Shown piece by piece: positions 27,201-42,200 of a stretch of DNA of 64,000 nt. The notes below the pieces were generated by a model. The model was not told the DNA's origin. It made no database searches and saw only the letters and a list, made by a program, of their open reading frames with translations. This DNA comes from Acanthaster planci (Eukaryota; Echinodermata; Asteroidea; Valvatida; Acanthasteridae), in assembly GCF_001949145.1 (NCBI RefSeq), contig NW_019091578.1:234859-298858 (forward strand), read 5' to 3'. The translations under genes and the position numbers were made by a program. Within the stretch, counting starts at the first letter, position 1; each line of letters begins with the position of its first letter.

Positions 27201-30200
27201 TTAAAAAATGTATATCTTTACTGGAGTGATCATTGGGATTATTTTGATTGTAAAGTGATGAATAATTCAGAGGTCATTTACATAATGTGTTGATCACCTA
27301 TGACTACAAAATAGTAGGTGGTTAACATGATTTCACATGTTGTCAGCATAATATTGCTGTCAGTGCTACTGGATGTGCCAGAAACTGAGTCGTTAAGTTT
27401 TCCAATTTAACAGTTTAAAACAAAACAAGGTAAGGATCAAGCCAATCATTAAACAAGGGAAATTGGCTTGTGATTAGAAATAATTTTATGATAAAAGGAC
27501 AGATATCTTACAGTCCTTGCCAATAGCACCAAATTTTTCTGGGGTTAATCAAATGAGCTGAGTAGAATCCCCATGGAGACCATCAAAGGATATTTTGCTT
27601 TGATTGAACATGAGTCATTTTCCATGGCGGCAGCTGGGGTTAGTGAAGACAATTATGTCTGGTAGATACCATGAAGCCACAAAGATGGAAATAACAAAGA
27701 GACAAGTTATTTGGCTTTGTCTCACACAATCACATGGTCAGCACTGATTAAACCAATCAAATGTGCATCTAATAATGAAGCAGCAAGTTAATATGAATGT
27801 GTACTCATAGCTGCTTTCTTTAGCAATTAGCCAAAGCATGCAGCTTCATTTAACCTGCTGCCCTCAAACTCCTGATTAATTTTTGGTTTGTATTATTTTT
27901 TTTACATGTGTTAACATTAATTTACAAGTGTATTCATTTCGTTTCCATCGTTTTTTTGTTGAGGTTAAATAAATACAAATAACAATGTCATATGAAACAC
28001 AACTCATCTTTTATCGGTCTGTGGTAAAACACATGAAATATCAGGCACTAGTTTAGAGTAGGAAGGTTATACGCATGAAGAGAAAATTCACTAGGTATGG
28101 CAAGTACAGCACCAACAAAGATGCCACATACCCAAGGGCTGGTCTGCCTAAGAGAAACAACCAAAATCAATTTGTTGTCACAACTAACAAGACATTCATA
28201 GAGGCTTCATCAGTGATTGAAGGTTTTTTGTTGATATTTATGAACTAAAATGAGGCCTTTTTAAAAGGGTTTCAGCATCTAAGCCAAGACAATTTTAAGA
28301 CATTATAACAGAGTGCATTTTATCAACATATCTAGGACTGGCAAGTCAGTGCCGAGTACCGCATCTCAGTACATCTTTGACGAATGGGTTAGCCTACATG
28401 TTGTATATTCAGCTGACTGCAATGACAAACTCATATGATTAAACACTGTTAATAGTGCTGACCTACTTGGTGGTGTGAAACAGAGAAAGTTAACAAGTAT
28501 TGGGGGAGGACATAGACATGCCTGCCATATTTGCTGGTAAGACTGCGATGGTGGACTATACATTCCACTAGTTGGTGCTGGCAGATGCTGCTGAGTTGGT
28601 GGATAGCTATTATTTCTACGCACCTGCGAAATATACAACAGCCAGGTATACAGTGCACAAGAAGCAAATTCAAACATCAAAAAGCAAAGGCAACATGATA
28701 TGCTCGCAAAAAGAAATGATATACACCAATGGAAGTTTAATGCTCAAATGCAAATCAAATAATGGCATGAAGTCCTGTTTGGTATTGATTAGCACTGGAC
28801 AAAGGTTATTTTAAGCAGGGTAAAAAATGGGAGCTTTGCAAAAATCAAGCAGAGAATGAAAATTTCATTTTCAAAGCTACAAAGGAAGATATTTATGGAA
28901 AAAAACAATTCACATTTCAATTGAATTCAACAAAGTCACAGCCAAATTTGCAGGAGTTCAAACGTTTCAACTTGCGGTAAGACTTCACTTTTGCAGCACA
29001 TCAATTTATTAGCAAGGAATGAGCTAAACGTATAACAGCTGGAATTCAGAAATCTGCAGACACACAGCTCAGACAGCCGTGAAGCATTAAAAGCAATTGT
29101 GCCTCCCTTCGGTCAAAATGAAAATGATTGCATTTGTACACTGAGCTGTACCAGCAACTATACATGAAATCAGGCAGGCAAGCATATCCATGCGGTTACA
29201 TGTATGTTTCACAAAAACCATTTTTAATTCCAACTTTTCTACGCTGAGTTATTGCACACTGCAAACCAAGCAAACATTTATTCCATCAGCTCATTCACAG
29301 TGCATTGTGGGAAAAGTATCTGCATCCCCTCACGTAAAATATCCAGGCTTAAAATTCTATCACACAACATTTGAATAACAGAACCCAGACACCATAGGAC
29401 CAAAAGCCACAAGAACCTTTCACATTCAAGTCGGCTCCTGTAAAATGTGCAGTGACACAGGACAGAACTGAAGCCTTCATGTTGTGACTCACCTGCCCGT
29501 GCTGTCAATGTGTAAAATTTTCCACCAGGAAAATGTGATCTCTCTTTAGGGGCATGTCAGCTCCAACTCATACAATTCATGGCTTGTGAAAGTAACTGTG
29601 TTCAAAAGACTGTCTAGATCTCCAAGTTATGTGGTCTGCTTACCTGTGAAGGGCCTGACAGTAAGCTTGTTGGCTGTACGGCAAACATTGTGATATTGTT
29701 TACAGTTGTACAGATCACTGTTACGGATTCTACATGTACATGTCGTCATTAAAATGAAGATTCTGGTGTCTGGCACAATTACTACCCACTGCTACTTCTA
29801 GGATATGAGCGAATACTTCGCTACACAGAAGGGAAGGGCGTTTACTAAAGTTTACTGATCCTACTTAAGGCCTTGAAAAGATTAGTGTGAAAGGAGAAAG
29901 CCTCACAGGTTACAAGATACCTCACTATCAAAGGACATGGATGATTGCAAACATCAATCCCAACAAAGTCACTGTACTTTGGAAGAACATTCCAAGAATA
30001 CATAGGCAGACAGAACCAACACAGAGAACTTAGCACATTGACCTGTCAAGAAACATTTTTATCAAACAGTAAGATGTACACATGTATCCCAACATATTCA
30101 ATAACAATAAATCCAAACTGATCCAAATTGAAGTAAACATGGATGTGCTGCAGGGGAAAAAAACAAGCAGTTACAAAGGACAGTTAGTAAGGGTGCCTAC

Positions 30201-33200
30201 CTGGCCCTGGGACTGTGATGTTTGGAATTGTTGCTGGGGTGGCAATGGTTGTTGTTGCTGTTGCTGCTGTGAAGGACCAGGTGGTTGTTGCTGTTGTGGC
30301 TGCTGCTGCTGTTGGTTGAAGCTCTGTTGGCTTGGTACCTGTTCATAAAGGGAAAACAAATACACGTTGAAAACTTAGTCACACTCTAAGTCTTCATTCA
30401 CAGGGGTTTAGATAACGTGCATGTTGGCGTATATACGCTTCCCGGCTTGGAAATTTAGTCAAAATACGCAGCATAAAACGTCATGCAGAATGTAAAATAC
30501 CCAGTGAGTTTCAGATCCGATACTGAAACCGATTTGTTCGTGCTTGTACAGCTTTTCCCAGCACTCCATATATAACCATTATAAATTATTTAGAAAATCC
30601 TGAATCGACAGGAAAGACCTAAAGCGAAATGTGTTGTAGACTGAAATTGGCTACTGTGCACGCATTGTGCGCATGGATCATTTTCGTGTACAAAAACATG
30701 GTCACCAGACTCCCTGAAGATATGATGATTTCTAGCCCACAGGAACCACACGATTTTCTTCGATTTTTGTACAAATGGATAGGGTTTGAGTTACCCGAAC
30801 TCCTCATCAAAAGTTCTTTGAAAAACATGAAGTTTTCTGCAAGTTTTGATCCACTAAATACGGGCATTTTTCAAGTGGTGTTTTAGAGGCTTTCCAGTAC
30901 ATCTGCAAGAAACCAGGCATCAGTTTTGGAAAATTTTGAGTCTGAAACACCTAAGAAAGATTAAGGTTTAGATTACGAGTGTGAGCGCATTTCGTTGCCG
31001 AGCAATGAAGTGCACTGTGATTTTCTGAATGGCTACTGCTGGGCATGTGCGCACGGTGGCTAGTCAACATTGCGCCCATAGGCGGATACAGACTTATGTG
31101 ATTTTTGTCTATGGTGTCACGAGTTCATGGTTACCACTAAGCGCCGTTTTTTTAACTGTGTTTTTCAAGAGAATAACAAGTATTACTATATTTACTAAGG
31201 CAAAAGGACTAACTCACATTATATTGGTACTCAGTTCCTCCAACTCTTAGGGGGTACAATACGAAAAAATACCGAGGGTGAAAGAGTACTGTACTCTAGT
31301 ACTCTACTGTACTCTATTCTAGTGTTTACTGTACTCATGGCTTGAAGAAGATTATCTAAAGCCCTGCATTCAGTATGTGTATCAATATATGACTGTTCTT
31401 AGTGTTACAGCAAAGTGTGGTCTACAGTCTAAGCCTCAAAGTAATACCAAGCAAGAGATGCTATACTGAAGCAGTGTAAATACCAGATTAAATAAATAAG
31501 AATTAAACGTTCATATGTTATCAAGCTTGTACATCCCATAATTTATGTACAATATTAACCCTAACCGCCTAGGCCCTTTCACAGTATATTACCCTCATTC
31601 CTTCAAAATCCTCAAACTGCCCCAATAAAAAATTGGGTACAGCTTCAACCCAAAAAACCCTCCAATAAATCTTGAATATGTTCTGTGGAAGGGTGCCCAC
31701 TGCCTCTATCCTTCAAAATCCTCTGACAATTCCTCTCATTATGTTGGGGCAGTGTGAATGGTATCTTGGAGCAGTATGGAGGATTTCACATATAATGTGG
31801 GCACGAATCTATGCATGGCTGAACATAAACAACACATGATCTAACCCACAACCTTGAGACAATGTATCCTTGGCAATCAGCAATGCAATTTTGCCATGCA
31901 GCCTCAATCTTCAAAAATCCTCCAAAACTGCCGAGAGAATTTTGAAGGATCGAGGACCGTTAGGTTTTAACTAAAAACAGTTACATGTGAATGAAATTCA
32001 CACACCCAATCACAGAAAAAACCCTAAACTAAAAAAAAAACCTAAGCATAAAGCTGTCAAACTCATTTGACTCAACACAATTGGAGAACTTGGACATTGA
32101 AGTAGAAATTTAAACGTTCTATTCTTAAGTTTTGTGGATTTTTGATGGATGTCTGCCAACTTTTACTTGCAAAAATTCACTTCCTTTTGGCCGGGTGAAT
32201 CACCAAGCAAACATCATATGAAAGAGTCCCAGGGCTCATGGGTGTGACATTTATAACATGCAAGAGGGATTTGGGAATTGCAAGAAAGGGTGCAAGTTGA
32301 TAGGTTCAAGTGCTTGACTCTACACTTGGTTCAATAAGTTTTTGTTCAGTTGACTTCACTATACAAATGCATGATAACACATCACCATTTCTTAAATTCC
32401 AATAACTTGTGTTTCCTGCATATGGCACGATTGAAAATCCTTTTACCCACACACTGGCAGCAATTTCCCCCCCCCCATTTGCTCACGATGCATGTTTCTT
32501 GTACATGGACATTTTTTCAAAACATTACTTCCATAAATAAAAACTAATAAATAAACTCTTTCAACTCTGATGTTTATCTCTCACGTTCTGGAAATAAATT
32601 CCTTCTCTCATTTCTCATGGAAATAAACATTCGAAAACTAAACACAATTCAAGAGAATTCAAATGTAGCATTAAGGAACACTATCCATATATCTATGTTT
32701 ATATCCATTACTCCCACAGATTAAATCTTTAAGCTCTGATGTTTTTTCACTTTATAGGAATAAGAAATTCCTTCTCTTACTTCTTATGAAAATAAACATT
32801 TGACAACTAAGCACAATTCAGAAGAATTTAAACATAGCAGTAAAGAGAAATATCGAATTATAACTTTTTTTGGAAACAGACCACAAACTAGCTGAATAAT
32901 ACCATGTACTTAATTAAAGGTGAATTAAACTGGAAATAAAAACATCACCTTTCATCTTCTCTGTCGAGTCACCTGTTTATCAGTTCAACCAAATGATTCT
33001 AGCCAAGCTTCGGAAGCTGGTCTAAGATTTAAAAGGCAGTTTTAAAAATAGCTGCTGATAACTTGAACTTGGGTATCTGCAGTATTTACCAATTTAGATG
33101 ATCTACTCAGGCAACCTTTCCATGAACCTAAGAGTTTATGGGCAGCAGGAAATCTTGTGTAATGATGAAGATAAGAGGGGATGTTCAGCTCACCTTCTGG

Positions 33201-36200
33201 ACTGTACCTGAACTTCAGAGGTTCCTACTGTAAGAGGTCTCCCTTACCCCTTTTATGACAAGGTTTTGGGTCAAAGCCAATTCATAACTGGCTAGAGGGA
33301 TTTATGATAAGAGACTGACCCCTATCAAAGAGAAAGCCATATGACCATGAACAATTAAGTGTGATTTTTTTGTCTCCTTGGTCTCGAAAAGGTCTGACCA
33401 CAAGGAACTGACCAACTGTCTGACAGTTAGGACTTCAACCACTAAGTAAACATTCACAGGCTATGGCAGCTGTCACTTCAGGGATTCAAAGAGTAGTCTC
33501 TGTGGGATTGAAGTGTAATAAAAGGAGATCCTCACTGGGGAGTCACTGTATGTGTAATCTGCTAGATGTTATGCAGTTACTTGCGACCAATAACACTGGC
33601 TTTAATTACTGTCACTGATTATGGCCTCTGGATGATTTACATAGGTAGAGAAACCAGTAATACATGGGCAAATATCCAGGGAGAAGAAAGAAGACAGAGC
33701 AAGACAATGGCATCATTGACTGTCCTGCTGATGTGTGTTCCATAGTCCAACTAAAATGGAAAGGAATGCATTTGCACTCAAAGTGCATTTCCTGCACTCT
33801 AACACTTCTATTATCTTTTTCCCCTACAGAATTTTAATATATTAAAACAGGTTTAAATACACGTAGGTAACTTTTCTGCCCAAACCAAATTTTCCCCATC
33901 CACCTTTGCTTTGTAGTAAAGAGTCTTCAAGGGCTTACATAAGAAACAGACAGTTCATCAAATCCAAGGCCATTCTTAGGAACAGCAATAAAGCTTAAAG
34001 AAGCAGTCAAAGAGGGTCAAATCTAGATTCCTGCCTGGAAATATCCGAATTTTTCTACTTTCTGTTTGAACTGTTAATCTGACAGAGAATAATCTTCAAA
34101 GCTTACCGCCTACAAAAATCGGCATGTCAGATAAATTTTCCGCATCAGTTTTTGTGCACATACTGGTAGCATTGCCAAGCCTTGCTGATAAGACCTTACA
34201 TAATGAAAAGAAATTCGGTTGCAGTTCTTCCTTCCTGAGTTCCTACCAAGGAACTACAGCTCAGGATCCTAAAATGAGGCAGCCACTGATGCATGGCCAC
34301 CCTGTGAACCTAACTTGCTTCACAGTGGTTCTGTACCATGTGCAGCTTCAAACTAAACTACGAAAAGACAAGGTTCTGAAACTTACTTCAAAGGAAAGAC
34401 AGGACAAACAAGTTCAAGATCTCCAATTGAATTTTGTGGGGTAAGTTAAAAAAAGATGTGAGGAAGTTGTACCTGTTGTTGCTGCTGTTGATTTTGAGTA
34501 ATCTGGGGCTGTTGTTGCTGTTGTTGTGGTGGTGGTGGCGGCTGCTGTTGCTGCTGTCCTGATGTTGTTACTGGCACAGCTGGTACCCCTTGCTGTTGCT
34601 GTTGCTGTGAAACAGGCTGAGCCACCTGTGACTGTTGCTGTTGGGACGATTGTTGTTTTGTTTGTTGTAGCTGCTGCTGTTGCTGCTGCTGAGAACTTGA
34701 TGAAGAGATACTCTGGGACTTGGAACTATCTGACAGGCTGGAAGATCCTAAACCACTATCTTGTGTTGTGACATTACTGGACCCTTCAACTGTCAAAGAC
34801 ACAAAGTTGAGTACCATTATAGCTGTGGTAGCTGAGGATGAAAGTCATAATACTCCAAATTCATTGACAGGACATCATAGAGCATCATCTATCCTGACCA
34901 ACCTACAGGTACTTAAATTGTTGTAATACTGTACCTCACAATATGTAGGATTATGCATGTACATGTTCTAACTATGAACGACCATCACAGAATAATGTTC
35001 CAGAAAGGTTCTTGCTTGCATGTATGTGTAGCCTAGAATTGTTTCCTCAAGAAATTTTTGCCGACACGAGAAACATAATTTACTTGTACTCTGTCCCTCA
35101 TCAGACATCACACTGGTGAATATCATGATATCAATATCATGAAGGCTGTAACGTACATGTACATGCAGATGTGGTTCACAACGCACTGTCTACCTTGTTG
35201 ATAAATAACTGAATTACTGCATATTTCACAGGAAAAATTTAAGAAATTTTCAGGTTTGCTCAAGGAAATTCTGAGCAGATGAATCAGGCATCTACAATAA
35301 AATGGGATGAAGAAATGTATCTTTTTTGAAAGACTGTTTTATCTTTACCACTTTTTGCTTTGGTATGCAAAGGATTAGGATAAAAATGCAGGAAGACAAA
35401 GGGAAATTGGATAAACCCACATATTTTTATGAAAGAATTTTAGTTAGCTGTGTCCAGAACTCTCCACTATGCTTTTAAGAGGGACAATAAATGACCTGTC
35501 ACCACAGAATGAGCTGAAAGTCAGAATTTTCAAAAATTAAGATATTGGTATTTTTGAATTCTGCAGAAATAGAGCTTTCCAGTGGTTGGTACATGGAACA
35601 CTAAGGTATAACTATAAAGTGACAATGTGACATTATTCTGGCAGCTGTGCGTCTTTGTTTTTGACACTGTTTCAACATTTCTGACCAGCCATGAATAATA
35701 CTGTCGTCAAAATTTACTGAGAAAATGACATTTTGAATATATGATCCTGCAAAAGTTTGGAATCAAATAGGAGACAGGTTACTCTTTCCAAATATTACAA
35801 ATCCCAAAACTGACCTCCACTTCAATATTTGATTTTTAACCCTCAAGACAAGAAAGGGTAAAATGCAACTATACGCTCATTTTGTTGTGACCGGTCACAA
35901 ATATGAACATCAACATGAAAACACATTCTTGACCACACTTCAGGCCGAGCTTACCATAATATGATCATTTAACCATTGTGTCAAATAGATTAGCAATCTT
36001 TGCAATTCCCATCAAGTTTTATCCCTTTACATCTGAAGATACTCCCTACAGTGAATCAGCCCTATAGAGCAATCACTCCTGGGATTTCTGAATTTCTTCA
36101 ATTTAGTTCTCTTCCCCTCCCCCTCTTTGGGTGACTGTATCAAATCATAAAAGGCCATGCATTTCTTCTTCATATTTAAAAACCCTTGGGTTACAAATTG

Positions 36201-39200
36201 GTTGGGGAGTATGATTTATGCCAGACCCTGCATGGAATAAGCTAGTGTGGGTTCATGTGCAGCCAGGCTTCTGCGTCAGTGTTTATGGTAAGACTCTTCT
36301 TTGTTTGATATCTTCTGATATGGTTAAACGCAGGACCACAGAGCAACAAGGAAACATGAAAATCTGTGCGAATTTGTTTAAAGTTTTGTTATTCGTACAA
36401 GAGGATTTTTCATATATCATGATTATACTTGCTCAGTAAATTAAGAGTGCATATATGTTGGATTAAATACAACCTCATTGCTGGTGCCATGAAACCATTT
36501 ACAGACGAGTTACACTGTACATGTAAACACACCCAACTGCTCAAGAAATGCTGCAACAATACCTATTATTCTACTGAATTCATTGACACAGTTTTTGTAC
36601 GGAAATTTCTATATCCCATGTTCCTTTTTTTCCAGTTTTTCAGAACTGTAGTTGAGGGATCAGCTTGTTTGGTGCAAAAGCTAATGTTTTGGCAACCTTG
36701 GGAATGCATTCATGTATTAAAAACATACCGGGGGTGGTTAATTCATTTTAGGAGTACAAACCCTCCAATGTAATGTAACCGAGCGAACTAGCAACACCCC
36801 AGTTGCACCTCACAGTGTAAAGGCTTATTGCAAATTTACAAGAGTAATGAAATCATGAGCAGTGCTGAGAGAATCCATTCAGGTGCAAATAATCAAGGGA
36901 AATCACGCAATGTAGTCTAGACTTGCTTGCTTTCCAACAACATATGCACTCCTTTGAATAGGTAATATTGAGCACAACATCAGCACTACAAGAAGAAAGT
37001 AGCATAGTGATGCAGACCAAATTGGCTGTAGTTTTCTTTTCATTCAAGTGTTTTGAGTTTTGTCAAAATAATATTTCATTTGTATTAGCTGATCTCCCAT
37101 GGACTCTACTAATAAAAAAGAAATGACATATAAAACTGGAATGTTGAAGGACAAAGCAGTGTTTCCAAAATATATATAAAACATAAAAATTACACCAACA
37201 AAGCATCAACATTTACTGACACCTGCCACATTTGGAAATATGAGTTCATCATGCAATATCAAACAACAGGAAGCCATTTCCAAATCCATACTGACCTTCA
37301 GTTTCCTTCTCTTTCTCCTGTTTCTCTCGGCGGTTCTTTTTGACAGCAGCAATACGGTCCCTGATGATCTTGGTAACCACCCTAAGGTCCTCCTCGTTCA
37401 GGAAACCAGAGCGGACCTGTGTTTAAGCAGAGAGGAAAACACGGCACAGATGGCATGTTATTGTCAGTGATGTAGGGGGCAGCTATGCAGGAAGTAATGG
37501 ATATGATCAGCATCATCTCATTTGATTGTATTTATGAGGATGGAGGCCATTTAGCTAAGATGGTGGGAGGGATTATGGGAGGCTGACATTTCAGTGTATC
37601 TGAAGGAATTGTCCCGGAGGAATGGTCTTAAGGGAATGCTGAAACTGATCAGCTCAGTCCTTAATCAAATGACACAGAAACTTTCAATGTGTATTTTACC
37701 AAAGGGCGTTATAATGGAAATAGCAAAAGTCATTCCTCTGCTTACTGCCCACTGTATCCAAATAGGCTTACATTGATTGAAAAGTAATGTATTATTAGTA
37801 GTGAGCTTTGGAATTTTGGATTGACACTTTAGCCCATTAGCCTTAATATTCAAAATTAAATTAGTTACTTTCGCAATATCCTGTGATACATGTTTGCGTC
37901 AGTTTCATTTTCTTGGTACTACTGTGGTATTTCATGATTCCTGATTCAGAGAAAAACAGTTTAGTTTGTTTACGGAGTGCAAAGAAGTAAAATATATGAT
38001 TAAGCCTAATCATTCTGAATCAAACAAGCATACATGTATGCATGATTTCAATGGTCCCTAAAGGTAAGGTTAAACCATGCTGCTATTGTGGACATAAGAA
38101 AAGCAAAACTATTATCTGTATGTTATACACTGATCAAAGAGGTTTATTGAGGACTATTTTTGGTCTTTTTCATAACTATCATATCCAAATGGCTCTACAA
38201 CTTTTCATTCTTTCATTCATTGCTTTATGGTAAATGTAGTCAGTATAACACAGGGGTCTTTGTGGTTTCACTTTTCAACTTGAAAAAATATACCGTTTCC
38301 TGGAGAAAAAAATCAACAGGTGCTAAAACATTCCATTTTCAGATTAGAGAAGAAATGCCACATTCATCATGATCACTGAACAATGCTTGATCAGATAAAT
38401 CCATTCTTACCAAAACATCACAAGGTTCTTAAAGGATTACACTGATTTTCTGCCATGACAAGAGCATTATAGAGTTACATGTACTCATAGCCTTAGCGTA
38501 GTGTGTTCCTAAATTCTATATATAATGTACCAAACTTCTAATGCCATCTAGAACTTCTGGATATGTACAGAATTTTGCGTAATTTCAGAGGAATAAAAAG
38601 ATGGACAATCATGCTATCCATAGAAATTATGTAGCACACCAACATAAAGGAAATTTGTTTTGCATGTTTCTGCAAATCTAACAGTACCCTGAACAAAATG
38701 GGTCAATTGTTACTCATGACAAAAGGTTTCCTCAGCTCAAACAGTATTTCCTGAAGTACAGTTACTTTTATACTTACAGGCTGAAAACACACTGGGTTCC
38801 CAACAATAACCCTGACCTTAATCCTTTAGCTGTGAATTAAGGCACTTTTTCTGGCAGACGCACTTTGCAGCATGACAGGCTATTTCAGTCATTTTATTCA
38901 ATTTTAATGGCAAATTTCCAATAACCGCGACTTTGTCTCAACCCAGTGCTTGCACACAAACAACTCCAGGTACACGTACATGCTGCTGAAACAGATGAAT
39001 ACATGTAGCTGTAGATCGTAAAATCTTGAGGCAGAACAAAAGATGAGACTGAAATTACATCAAGAGACAGACACAGGTTAAGTGTCGGCAAGACCACTAT
39101 AATGGCTTGCATGATGTAATATTCATACCAGTATTCATAGCATGCAATGTCAGTTACTGCTGTCCTCATGATAGACTGATCTGTTTATGTGCTTGGATTT

Positions 39201-42200
39201 AACATTCACAGGCCAAATTTAAAGCTCCCTGCAGTCCGATAAACTCTAGTTCTGTCTTTGATCTGTCACAGATATTTAAATAAATTAGTATGTGTATGAA
39301 AACATATGTAAGATGAGCTACTTTTTAAAGATACCAACATGGGGATACTTAATCCAAGGTAGATAATGAGTTGAATTACTTGTACATGTAGATACGTGTA
39401 CTGAAGCCTAAAGATAAATGTGCATGTATGCAGTTTCGAAAGTGTGATGGATTGGGGAACTTGTCCTAGTATTATTAGTTTGTATCATTAAAATTGATGA
39501 ATAACCTGCCACCAATGCATTTCAAATAAAAAACCTGCCTCTAATTTGAACACAGGGTTCTATTCACTCACTCACTACCCATCCAGTTTCTCAACATGCT
39601 ACAATTTAATGACTATTTGTCAAGATACACATCCATACTCTGAGATCTAATACTTAAAAGTGATGCAGATGTATACCACTTGATGTCTCACCATTTCAGC
39701 AGCCACTTTCTCTGGCTCATCTTTCTGAAGGTAGAATGCAAACTGCAGTGCTTCGTTGTCTTTGTGCTTGTCTCGTCGCTTCTTGGGATCCTCGACTCGC
39801 AGCTGTAGTTGGATGTTGTCAGTGTTGTTATCCTCCACCAACTCAACTCTAAATCCTGTGTCCTCAAAGAACTCATGCTTCAGAAGATCTTGGATGGAGT
39901 ACCTGCAGTGAAATGAAGGAAAATCGGAAAGAACCATAAAGCCAAAGCTTATAAAAAGACATGTGCGCATATACATGTAAATATCACACTGCCATGTACA
40001 TTAACTAAGGCTCATTTGCCCTGTTCCCACGTTTCGAGATTACAGATAGAAATAAATTTTGTTATGCATCCCAAACACTGCAAAATTGAACAAATTAATT
40101 ATCTAGTTACCGATATGTATGATTTCAATGAATTCAGTGAAGATGACTGAATTGCCATTACTTCATATTGTCATGCACTGTGGATTTTATTTGGTTCAAA
40201 GCTTCATAAAAGCAAAACCCTGGGGGTTGAAGGCTGAATATAGTAACTGCTGCTTTTCTTTTCAAATATAAATCAGATGAATATCATGAGGAAATATATG
40301 TTGCTTCAAATTCCCAAATGCCAAAATGTACATGCCAACAAGCAAATATATGTACTATCAAACAAACAATCACAGAACAGAGTAATAATGACATTTGAAA
40401 AAATTGCTTTGAAAAAGAAATTTACTTTCAATCTCAAAATGTACTAGGTGTATGTGCAACATATAAATTCTAAATGTATTGCTGAAACATGAAGTTTTAA
40501 ATGTACACCTTTACTAACTCAGATCACAACTGTAACAAATGGTATACAAAATCCTTAAGAATATCAGAAGTACATACAATGTATATACCAGTACATTTCA
40601 CTAATGCCTACTAACTACTCAACACCCCTTGCATACTAATGCTTCTACTTAACTACAAGTACCTTTATCTAGTCTTGCTTTCAATTGTAAGCGGCACTGT
40701 TTATAATCTATTCATTAGAGAATTTCAAGGTTACATTAAAGCTGTGCAAGGCGGGGGGGTCAGTTGCACTTTCAGCTACACAGAACAATTGGCTTCAAAT
40801 AGGGAAAACAATGCTCAAATAAACTTCATACATACATGCATGAACTGTAAGAACAGGGACATATTCAATGTATCTGGGTATAACTTAATTACTTTCTTTG
40901 ATGATTACTAAAACCATGTTAATGTCATTTGGAGAGGTTAATTTCAAGCAAATAGTCTACATGGAGAATTTGTTAGGTGAGAAATGAATTATGTGGCACA
41001 ATACAGGGAGTAAATCATAAGAATGGCGCCACATAGCCGTGCCTTGCAGTCAGCTGATGAGAGAAATCATATTGCCGCTGAGTTTCACTTGGGAACAATA
41101 AATAATGCAGAAATTAAGGTGTAACATTCCAAAAATCCAGACACTTCATGGCAGTATCCAAATATTTATTGGAAGTCAATTCACAGCAAACTTGATGGTA
41201 CAGGGAATTTTAAAGCAATAAGTCACACAGGCAATACTTGTGGGCAAGTTTCCATTGCATGTTATTTTAAGGGAATAAAAATGGTGACTCAAAGCAAATT
41301 ACAAATACTGGAAAAGGGAAAGGTTATTTCCTCATGTGTCATAAACTGACCAATCATTTTAAGTTGATCATACAATGTCTTGAAAGTTCAGTGGAATGTG
41401 AGTTACAAACAATTGGGAAACTAAATTAATTACAACACCATAGACTTATTCACTAATGGCAAGCATTATTCACACAGCACTCTTAACAGGCCTGAATATC
41501 AAGTATGCGGTAGCACTTATTCACAATCTATCACTCACTACTAAGCACAGGATAGCAGATCTTCTATTATGGGTGCTCTGAACTGTACAGAGTGTTTACT
41601 GGTATCCACAGGGTCTAAATTCTGATTTTTCACATGAAAGTTAACAACTGAGCCATTCTCTCTTTGCAAGATGCCGCCATAGGCACGAAGAGCCTCAATC
41701 TGGCAGCCTGCACAATCACGTCAAAATCAGATCAAGGCAGCTTCTGAAATATTGTCCAATCCCATGGTATAAGAGCTGATGCAGCGCATGCTGCAGAATT
41801 ACTAAGCACCATATACGTGAATCACTAAACCAGCTATATTTAGTATGTAAAGCTACCAGATCAAGGCTCTGTATGCCTATGGTAACAGCGTGCAAAGAGC
41901 AAATAATTATGAGAATTCACAGGCACTTATACTTTATGACTCAATAATTCATATTTTCAAGTGGAAAATTTAGTGGGGAATAGCTTGAACATCATCACAT
42001 ATTCAGTAACAGGTCTCAATTCATGTATTGTATTTCATAAATAACATGACACAGTTTCATGGTTCAGTATCTGAAGGCATTTTGAATATTGTGCTATGAT
42101 GTTATCCTGAGTGACAACAGCTACATACATTAACTGCACCAAATTTAAGATGACAGGCCGTAATACCTTGCATACTGTACATTACAATGTAAAAACATGG

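Larger units (their letters stand above)
30339..34472 (-). other. WNK intron 8 (4.1 kb)
   Basis: Contains a diverged direct duplication (about 32,556-32,686 and 32,723-32,855) and a cluster of TCCTTCAAAATCCTC-like motifs (31,595-31,955). A plus-strand frame at 30,629-30,886 has no recognisable domain. Confidence 0.75.

Noticed and set aside
30082-30348. Cys-rich plus-strand frame
   Set aside because: Antisense of the Gln cassette exon 9.
30629-30886. 85-residue plus-strand frame in intron 8
   Set aside because: No domain, no splice context, and an equally long frame on the other strand. Probably chance.
34783-34789. Alternative exon 8 start at 34,783
   Set aside because: In frame, but the upstream AG has the better pyrimidine tract and is met first. 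Kept only as a possible variant.
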